NCBI GenBank assembly: GCA_026390445.1
Contig: JAPLFX010000204.1
Span: 1 to 36,978 of the forward strand
Length of the DNA stretch: 36,978 nucleotides
DNA from: Pseudomonadota bacterium
GTDB lineage: Bacteria > Bdellovibrionota_B > Oligoflexia > Oligoflexales > CAIYRB01
Direction: 5' to 3'
The stretch's first letter is position 1, and the number at the start of each line of letters is the position of its first letter. A program made the translations under genes and the position numbers. Shown in pieces: positions 31,222 through 36,978 of the stretch. The notes beneath the pieces are model-generated. The model did no database searches. It was not told the DNA's origin and worked only from the letters and a program-made list of their open reading frames with translations.

Positions 31222-32763
31222 ATGCGGAGGCGAAGCGCAGTGCCAGAAAGCAGGAAGCAAAGCGGGCGAAGTTGGGTGCTTGGAGCTCGAAGCCTCACCT
31301 TAGCGCTGCTGACGAGCCACGGACTTGGGGCTTGCGGTAGAAAGCAAGCCCCGCCAGATGCGGCCCCTCGGGTCGCACCGCCGCTGATGACGCCCCGTCC
31401 GCCCGCAACCTACGCCTTTGACGATGGCGATTGTCAGCTGAGCCTCAACCCGACCTCCCTGCCGATCACTAAGGCGCAGATTTATAGCTGGCAAGGCAGC
31501 CATGTCGTGCCCCTCGACGTCGACTACCACGGCACCGCATCGGCCGACAGCTTGAGCAGCGATGCCATCGCCACGACCGTCGCAGGAGCCACCTACCAAC
31601 GCAGCTGTCAGGGTGGACCAGCCACAGGCTTTGTCTGCAACGGCGGCGACAAGGGTTGGGCACCAGTGCGCACCGGAGCTCCCCTGCGCCTGTGCCGTGA
31701 CCAGGCCGCCTACCAGCGACAGTCGGTTGAGTCGATCAGCTTGACCAGCCTGTATTTTATTCAGGCGGCCCGCGACCGCTACTTGGCGGTCACTGCGGCT
31801 GATGCCACACAGGCCCCAGCACCGGCCCCGATCGCGTTGTCGATTATGCCAGCCTTCGTCACCGACTTTATCCACCCCGGCAAGGACGGCAAGGAGCAGG
31901 TGACGCGGACTTTTATCGTCGATAACCTCGCCTACTTCCCCGATGCCCAAATGATTGCGGTATTTCCCGTCCAGGCCGCAGAGAAGGATCACAACGAGGG
32001 CTTTTACTGGGAGTCTAGCTTCGTCCTCGGCCATGAGTACGGCCACCATATCGACTTCGCCAGGCACGGTCGGGTCCTGACCAATGTCGGCCTGACCTGG
32101 AACCCACTGCTCCACGGCTTTAGCGACGAGTCCGCCTTGGCCAGCGGCGGCGACGGCAGCAGCGCCAGAGCGCAAATGGCCGGGGCCGAGGCCGAGGGCT
32201 TCGCCGACCTGCTCGGCTACTATGTTGGCAATGCCGACGGTCAAGCCATCATCGGCCTGCCGCGGATCGGTCGTGACCGCGATCCCGGCTCGGCCACCTT
32301 TGGCCAAAGCGACCCGAAAATCTTGACCACGGCCCGACTCAATAAGCTCCTTGGCCTAGCTTCTTTAGGCGTTGATGCCGATATCGATCCGGCCTTCGCC
32401 GACATCCACCAAACCGGCGCCGTCATCGCCTACACGGCCAATCAGGTGTTCGCCACCTTGATGGCCGCGACCAGCCAGCTAGCGCCTGGCAGCAGAGACG
32501 AGATCGACGGCCGCTACCGCTTGACCCTGACGTTCATGGATGCGCTGGTTGCAGAGGTCGCCCAGCTGCGGCCTGACGAGGGCGGCACTGCGGTGAGCCA
32601 ACCGATCGGCCGCGCCTTTGAGCAGGTGACGCTCGCAGCCATCGCCAAGAGCACGCCTCAGACCACCAGCAACGAGCTGAAAAATGCCGTCTGCAAGATC
32701 ATCAGCCGACAGATGCCGGGGCTTACCTATCTCCCCTTTAGCTCCGGTGGCCACTGCGGATGA
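31222..32763 (+). CDS. Zinc-metalloprotease-like lipoprotein (HExxH)
   Basis: 513 residues. The ATG at 31222 (GGAG upstream) gives a long basic N-region, hydrophobic core and lipobox HGLGAC (Cys38). The active site is HEYGHHID (His271, Glu272, His275) with a likely third ligand in AEAEGFADLLGYY (Glu323 or Glu325), the arrangement of gluzincin peptidases. The preceding region has several Cys residues (DGDCQLS, QRSCQGG, GFVCNGG, LRLCRDQ), probably disulfides. It would cleave proteins or peptides at the cell surface or in the periplasm. The downstream TPR/barrel gene overlaps its stop (ATGA), so the two are translated together and probably function together. Confidence 0.82.
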   Translation: MRRRSAVPESRKQSGRSWVLGARSLTLALLTSHGLGACGRKQAPPDAAPRVAPPLMTPRPPATYAFDDGDCQLSLNPTSLPITKAQIYSWQGSHVVPLDVDYHGTASADSLSSDAIATTVAGATYQRSCQGGPATGFVCNGGDKGWAPVRTGAPLRLCRDQAAYQRQSVESISLTSLYFIQAARDRYLAVTAADATQAPAPAPIALSIMPAFVTDFIHPGKDGKEQVTRTFIVDNLAYFPDAQMIAVFPVQAAEKDHNEGFYWESSFVLGHEYGHHIDFARHGRVLTNVGLTWNPLLHGFSDESALASGGDGSSARAQMAGAEAEGFADLLGYYVGNADGQAIIGLPRIGRDRDPGSATFGQSDPKILTTARLNKLLGLASLGVDADIDPAFADIHQTGAVIAYTANQVFATLMAATSQLAPGSRDEIDGRYRLTLTFMDALVAEVAQLRPDEGGTAVSQPIGRAFEQVTLAAIAKSTPQTTSNELKNAVCKIISRQMPGLTYLPFSSGGHCG

Positions 32764-34481
32764 GGCAAGCGACGGCGATCATCGGCCGGCTGCTGCTCGG
32801 CTTCATCCTGGCAGCACCGACGCTGCGCGCCGCCGCGCCGGCCCAGCCGCGCCTCGCAAAGAGCAAAGCCCATCCGCAACCGGGGGTGCGGGCGATGTTC
32901 GATCAGGGCCAGGCGCTCTTTGATGCGGGCAAATTCGCCGACGCTCTGGGCGTCTACGAATCCCTCCTACGCCGTTACCCGGGCCACATGCCAGCGCAGA
33001 TCCAGATGGCCAAGTCCCTGTACCGGCTGGAGCGCATCAAGGACGCCCAGGCGGTCTTTGCCAAGATCAACCCAAAGGAACAGGATCTCGACGCCGAGAC
33101 CAGCTATGAGTACGGTTGGTCGTATTACACCATCAAAGCTTGGGACGGCGCTCTGGTCGGCATGCAGCGGGTCCCGCCCGGCCATTCGCTATACGACTTA
33201 GCCAACTACTACGGCGCCATCTGCGCCATCAAGCTCAAGCGCTTTGACCTCGCCGAGGACATGCTCGACAAGGCGGTGGTACTGCCCGATAAGCTGGCCA
33301 AGAGCCGCACCATGTACATCAAGCACGTTCAAGCCCTGCGCTTGATGCACGAGCGCGCCGCGCTGTCGCAGGAACGCGTCCAGGAAAAGGATGCACTGAA
33401 TGCAACGGTCGTTAAAAAGCCAAAACCACACAAGGACAAGGACGTCCCGACGATCATTTTGACTGAGGGGCCGCCTAAGCATCAGGGATTTCAAAACGTC
33501 GACCACAGTGCTCTGCTTAAATTCGAGGTCGATCATCAAAATGTCACCGCCAGCGGCGTGACGCAAAAGAGCTACGACGCCACCGTCGCGAGCTTTGATT
33601 TCACCAACGGTGTGTTGTTGCCGCTGCCGCTAGCGGCCGGAAAAGACCCGCAAGGCGTCCTCCGCCAGTCGGCTGTCGGCATGCAGTTCACGCTGGGCGC
33701 GGAAAACCGCAGCAGCAAAGGGACGGAACAACGCCTCCTCGCCGACGAGACCTGGCAGAGCCTGGCGCGTCAGCTCAACAGCGATCTGGGCTCGAAGCAG
33801 CCAAGGTCGGGCCGGGCGGACGTCCAGCTATGGGGCGAAGTGCCTCTACCTTCTTCCCTTTGGGTAGCGATGGGCGGCGAATACAGCCTCACCTACTACG
33901 ACTTCGTGCGCGGTCAGCGCATCGGCTACCGCCAGGCCTACGCCGCTCTGCGCGGCAAATACCCGTGGGGCAATGCCGGCATCGAGGGACATTTAGGCGC
34001 GATCCTTGGCACTAGCGGCCAGGTCATCACCGAGATCAACAACGTCAGTATCAGCGGCGATATGGAAATCATGCCTAAGCTCGTGCTGGGGGCCAAACTA
34101 GCCATGGACATCTATGATTACTCCGGCCGCGGCCAAGACCTCGACGGTCCCGATCGCACCGCGACCGGAGAGCTAAGCGCCACCCAGCGTTTACCCTTGG
34201 GACTCAAGGTCCAATTGACCGGCTCCTACCAGCAGCAGAGCAACTACATCTTTCGCCATGTCCCGTCTTTTCTTGCCGTAAGCGCTGACGGCCGCGTCCT
34301 GACTGGCAAAGGCAGCGTCGAGATCGCTCCCATTCCCTATGTCTCCGCCGGACTTAGCGAGCTGCTGACCACCACCAAGTGGTCGGAGAAAAACCCTAAC
34401 GCCGCCGATTCCTTTGCTGTGTCGGTCCCGGACTACGTCGAATCGTTTAGTGTCTGGGCCGCGGTAAACCTCGCATTTTAA
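32760..34481 (+). CDS. TPR protein with C-terminal beta-barrel-like domain
   Basis: 573 residues. Signal peptide (LLLGFILAAPTLRA-A), then TPR-like helices (about 42-220: MFDQGQALFDAGKFADALGVYESLLRRYPGHMPA; SYEYGWSYYTIKAWDGALVGM). A charged linker (KKPKPHKDKD) leads to ~330 residues of alternating strands typical of an outer-membrane barrel (WVAMGGEYSLTYYDFVRGQRIGYRQAYAALRG; ELSATQRLPLGLKVQLTGSY), ending with a terminal Phe (VWAAVNLAF) as expected for BAM substrates. I infer an outer-membrane protein with a periplasmic TPR arm that may bind the co-translated metalloprotease. Confidence 0.75.
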   Translation: MRQATAIIGRLLLGFILAAPTLRAAAPAQPRLAKSKAHPQPGVRAMFDQGQALFDAGKFADALGVYESLLRRYPGHMPAQIQMAKSLYRLERIKDAQAVFAKINPKEQDLDAETSYEYGWSYYTIKAWDGALVGMQRVPPGHSLYDLANYYGAICAIKLKRFDLAEDMLDKAVVLPDKLAKSRTMYIKHVQALRLMHERAALSQERVQEKDALNATVVKKPKPHKDKDVPTIILTEGPPKHQGFQNVDHSALLKFEVDHQNVTASGVTQKSYDATVASFDFTNGVLLPLPLAAGKDPQGVLRQSAVGMQFTLGAENRSSKGTEQRLLADETWQSLARQLNSDLGSKQPRSGRADVQLWGEVPLPSSLWVAMGGEYSLTYYDFVRGQRIGYRQAYAALRGKYPWGNAGIEGHLGAILGTSGQVITEINNVSISGDMEIMPKLVLGAKLAMDIYDYSGRGQDLDGPDRTATGELSATQRLPLGLKVQLTGSYQQQSNYIFRHVPSFLAVSADGRVLTGKGSVEIAPIPYVSAGLSELLTTTKWSEKNPNAADSFAVSVPDYVESFSVWAAVNLAF

Positions 34482-34546
34482 AAAAACAGCTCTTTCCAAG
34501 GCTTTCTAACCCATTCTAACGCCTAAACGCAGGGAGATGAGCAGCG

Positions 34547-35047
34547 ATGGCCGATCATGAATGGTTGATGCATCTAGCAGCGGCACGGTGGCAGGATGGC
34601 CACTGGATCGTCAACGACCAGGCTGCGGTGGCGGCCCAGTTGGAGCGGCGTCTGGCTGATTCGCTCGGCGAACTGATGGAGGCGGCTGAAGAGTCGAGCC
34701 AAGTCCTCGCCGAGCTGTCCAATCAGCGCCTGCGCATCAGCGTCGTACCCTTGCAGCACCAGGCCAGCGGCAAAGGCGAGGCCGGGTTCCTGCTCCTGCT
34801 CGGTCGCTGCCAGATCACCGTCGCCTTCTCCGCCCCTTACCTGCAAACGACCTTGGTCACAGTCACTGGATTCGAGCGCAAAGCCCGTCCGCTGTATCGC
34901 TTCACACCAGAGGCCGATTCTTTTGGCACCTTGAGCTGGCGCCTGGATAACGCCTTGCTTCTAGGCGGTGAGCTGATTATTAAAAGGCTATTCGAGGCAC
35001 TGACACGCGCCGCCCATGAAGCCGGCGATATTACCTATAAAGGCTAA
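34547..35047 (+). CDS. Unknown soluble protein upstream of nnr
   Basis: 166 residues, no signal peptide. Helical N-terminal third (AAQLERRLADSLGELMEAAEESSQVLAEL), then strands (LRISVVPLQ; FLLLLGRCQITVAF; LVTVTGFERKARPLYRF) and a C-terminal helix. Not recognised. GGGAG lies upstream of the ATG. Only a few bases separate it from the next gene, which overlaps nnr, so the three are probably one operon. Confidence 0.7.
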   Translation: MADHEWLMHLAAARWQDGHWIVNDQAAVAAQLERRLADSLGELMEAAEESSQVLAELSNQRLRISVVPLQHQASGKGEAGFLLLLGRCQITVAFSAPYLQTTLVTVTGFERKARPLYRFTPEADSFGTLSWRLDNALLLGGELIIKRLFEALTRAAHEAGDITYKG

Positions 35048-35050
35048 TTG

Positions 35051-35353
35051 ATGCGGATCCATTTTCCCGAAACCGATCGCGACAAAGTCATCGCCAGCAT
35101 CACCTCCGCCCTCGGCGGTCGGGCACTCGCCGAGATCCTGGAATTCAAGGTCGTCCCTGGCACCCTCAGCGTGACCATCAGCAAGCTCGGAACTTCGGTC
35201 CTCAGCTTTGCCGAGAAGTCCCATTCAGGCGGGCTCGAGTACACCTTGAGCAGCGAGAAGATCGCCTTCACGCACAAGGCTTTCAAAGGCGAAGTCACCG
35301 AAAAAATCGTCAAAATCGTCGAAAAAGCCGGCGGCAAGGTCACCCGCACATGA
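35051..35353 (+). CDS. Unknown small protein coupled to nnr
   Basis: 100 residues from ATG 35051 (a TTG directly before it is in frame). Alternating strand/helix pattern: MRIHFPETDRDKVIASITSA, EFKVVPGTLSVTISKLGTSVLSF, and a Lys-rich end (EKIVKIVEKAGGKVTRT). Soluble, not recognised. Its TGA overlaps the nnr ATG, indicating translational coupling and perhaps a shared role. Confidence 0.7.
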   Translation: MRIHFPETDRDKVIASITSALGGRALAEILEFKVVPGTLSVTISKLGTSVLSFAEKSHSGGLEYTLSSEKIAFTHKAFKGEVTEKIVKIVEKAGGKVTRT

Positions 35354-36978
35354 GCGCTGAAAGCTCACTGGCCATCGTCGGCGACTATCTCTGGGACCGG
35401 GCCTTAGCGCGCCGGATCGACCAAGCCACCAGTGCTGACTTCGGAATCGCTGCCGCGACTTTGATGGAGGTCGCCGGTAAATCCGTCGCTGATTGGCTGA
35501 TGAACGCGGACCTTGTCGACGAGTCACCGATCTTAGTTCTCGCTGGTTATGGTAACAACGGGGGTGACGCCCTGGTTGCGGCACGCTGGCTGGCGGAAGC
35601 CGGCGCCGAGGTGCACGTCTTCCTCATCCCCAGCGGCCGTGACGACACCCCAAGCCCACTCTGTGCGGCCCAGTTAAAGACCCTGCGAGCCTCGGGGTTC
35701 ACCGCCGATATCTATAAAAAAGGCGCATTAAACCACTATCGCCGCGCCGAGCCGGTGATCTTGGACGGTGTCTATGGCATTGGCTTTGGCGGCGTCCTCG
35801 ACCAGCAAGCACCGGCTTTTCAGGCCCTGAGCGAAGCCCAAGCGATCCCAGGCGCCACCGTCGTGGCCCTCGACGTGCCGAGTGGGCTCGATATCGACCT
35901 TGGTGAATCGCAGCGCGTGCCACTTCAAGCGACCGTGACCTTGACCTTTGGCGGCAATAAACCAGCTCTCGTGTTGGCACCAGCGCGTGATGTCTGCGGC
36001 GAGGTTATCTGCCTGTCCGTCGGATTCCCAGGCAAGGCCTTAGAGCAGTGTTTGGAAGGCGGCGAGGGCGCGCCACCGCGCCCGGCCTTTATGCTGCCAG
36101 ACGGCGGCGTGCTGATCGAGACAAATCCATGGCAAGAGCTGCCGCGCAGCGCCCACAAATACGACCGCGGCCACGTCTTGATCATCGGCGGCAGCGCCGG
36201 CAAAACCGGGGCGCCAATCCTTGCTGGCCTGAGTGCCTTGCGCTGCGGCGCCGGCTGGGTCAGCCTGGCCATGCCGCAGTCGGCCTTGGCGACGCTACGC
36301 GGCGATGTTCCACGCGAGTTGGTCTTTGAGGACTTATTTCAAGGTGGCGATCAACTAAACAGCCTTTCTTTGGCGAAGTTTCTTCAAGAGCGTAAAGTCC
36401 GCGCCGTGGTCATCGGCCCGGGCATGATGGAGAATCCGCTCACACCCGAGGTCATGGAGGAGCTAGCAGAGTTCACCAGCAACACCAAGGGTCTCGTCGT
36501 TCTCGATGCAGCCGCCACCAGCGGCAGCTTCGCCTTACTTAAAGCGTTAGAAATCGATCCTGAGCGCTGGCTGCTGACACCGCACCCAGGTGAATGGACG
36601 AAACTAGGACCGACGTCCTTGCCAGCTCCGCTGAGCGCAAAGGCGGCGGCACACGTGAAAGACATTGCCGCCTCACTCGGCGTCACCTTGATGTACAAAG
36701 GCGCGACGCCGGTTGTAGTTTCGGGACCGCCGGAGATGCCGTCGTTCATCTGTGATGCTGGTAGTATCGCGCTAGCTCGCGCCGGCTCCGGCGATTTATT
36801 TGCTGGTGCGGCAGGAGCGCACGGGGCGATTGGCGTCAGTGCGGTGACGAGTGCGCTGCGGGCGCAAGCGCTGATCGGCTGGGCGGCGAAGATCGCGGCC
36901 GAGAAGGTTGGCGAGCATGGTGTTTTGGCGAAGGATATCTTGGCGCATTTAGGTAAGGTGGCGGAGTATGTGGCGAGT
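35350..36978 (+). CDS. nnr: Bifunctional NAD(P)H-hydrate epimerase/dehydratase, 3' end outside window
   Basis: 543 codons without stop to the window edge. Repairs hydrated NADH/NADPH: the N-terminal YjeF_N domain (about 1-225) epimerises R-hydrate to S-hydrate, with LVLAGYGNNGGDALVAARWL, ILDGVYGIGFGG and VVALDVPSGLDID. The C-terminal carbohydrate-kinase-like domain (about 255 onward) dehydrates S-hydrate using ADP: HKYDRGHVLIIGGSAGKTGAPILAG, VVIGPGM, LTPHPGEW and the catalytic AGSGDLFAG. The bacterial fusion is usually a little over 500 residues, so only the last few codons should be missing. Overlaps the preceding small gene by four bases. Confidence 0.93.
   Translation, partial: MSAESSLAIVGDYLWDRALARRIDQATSADFGIAAATLMEVAGKSVADWLMNADLVDESPILVLAGYGNNGGDALVAARWLAEAGAEVHVFLIPSGRDDTPSPLCAAQLKTLRASGFTADIYKKGALNHYRRAEPVILDGVYGIGFGGVLDQQAPAFQALSEAQAIPGATVVALDVPSGLDIDLGESQRVPLQATVTLTFGGNKPALVLAPARDVCGEVICLSVGFPGKALEQCLEGGEGAPPRPAFMLPDGGVLIETNPWQELPRSAHKYDRGHVLIIGGSAGKTGAPILAGLSALRCGAGWVSLAMPQSALATLRGDVPRELVFEDLFQGGDQLNSLSLAKFLQERKVRAVVIGPGMMENPLTPEVMEELAEFTSNTKGLVVLDAAATSGSFALLKALEIDPERWLLTPHPGEWTKLGPTSLPAPLSAKAAAHVKDIAASLGVTLMYKGATPVVVSGPPEMPSFICDAGSIALARAGSGDLFAGAAGAHGAIGVSAVTSALRAQALIGWAAKIAAEKVGEHGVLAKDILAHLGKVAEYVAS

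Noticed and set aside
31300-32307. 335-codon minus-strand ORF
   Set aside because: Antisense to the metalloprotease-like gene with its HEYGHH motif; composition is Gly/Val/Ala-rich without family features.
1-36978. tRNA, rRNA, CRISPR, insertion sequence or prophage
   Set aside because: Looked for by eye (T-arm motif, regular spaced repeats, transposase or integrase motifs); none found.

Overview
The window is a gene-dense (about 90 % coding), moderately GC-rich bacterial chromosome segment from a Gram-negative, rod-shaped organism. It carries mreC, mreD and a PBP2 gene, two OmpA-type peptidoglycan-binding proteins, a protein with a beta-barrel-like C-terminus, and at least seven predicted lipoproteins. 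The lipoprotein load, the small receiver and HPt proteins, the sigma-54 promoters and the sigma-28-like promoters suggest a deltaproteobacterium-like lineage such as Bdellovibrionota/Oligoflexia. That assignment is inference: there is no rRNA gene, and I see no tRNA, CRISPR array, insertion sequence or prophage.

Layout. 1-2039 (minus): 3' truncated end of a long unrecognised ORF. 2394-4188: a sigma-28-like promoter followed by two lipoprotein genes. 4191-5239 (minus): a small stress-type operon (DUF1328, CsbD, OmpA-like). 5432-5959 (minus): GNAT acetyltransferase. 6151-8079: secreted GH13 alpha-amylase whose ribosome-binding site lies in a hairpin, then a decayed LysR remnant. 8386-11674: three surface lipoproteins, two of them behind sigma-28-like promoters. 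11713-14207 (minus): PpiD-like chaperone and NAD kinase, translationally coupled. 14359-17743: mreC-mreD-mrdA elongasome operon, followed by a lipase-like lipoprotein and purC.

20374-26236 is the most unusual part. It holds a CheY-like receiver, a 113-bp near-perfect inverted repeat, an NtrC-type sigma-54 activator, an HPt-like protein lacking the usual lysine, two tandem paralogous receivers, a canonical HPt protein and an OmpA-family lipoprotein. No histidine kinase is present. The receiver pair and the OmpA-family gene each have a sigma-54 -24/-12 promoter, and upstream of each lies the same CTGTAG-N8-CTACA(G/T) palindrome. This suggests a small phosphorelay regulon controlled by one enhancer-binding protein.

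26233-28024 (minus): an SDR-family dehydratase/epimerase and a ketopantoate reductase-like protein. 28127-29392: a pseudo-receiver fused to TPRs. 29401-30173 (minus): two tandem paralogous genes of identical length (125 codons each) and unknown function. 30423-31069: an unknown small protein and convergent rpoZ. 31222-34481: a zinc-metalloprotease-like lipoprotein coupled to a TPR/beta-barrel protein. 34547-36978: two small unknown proteins and a bifunctional NAD(P)H-hydrate repair enzyme that runs off the window.
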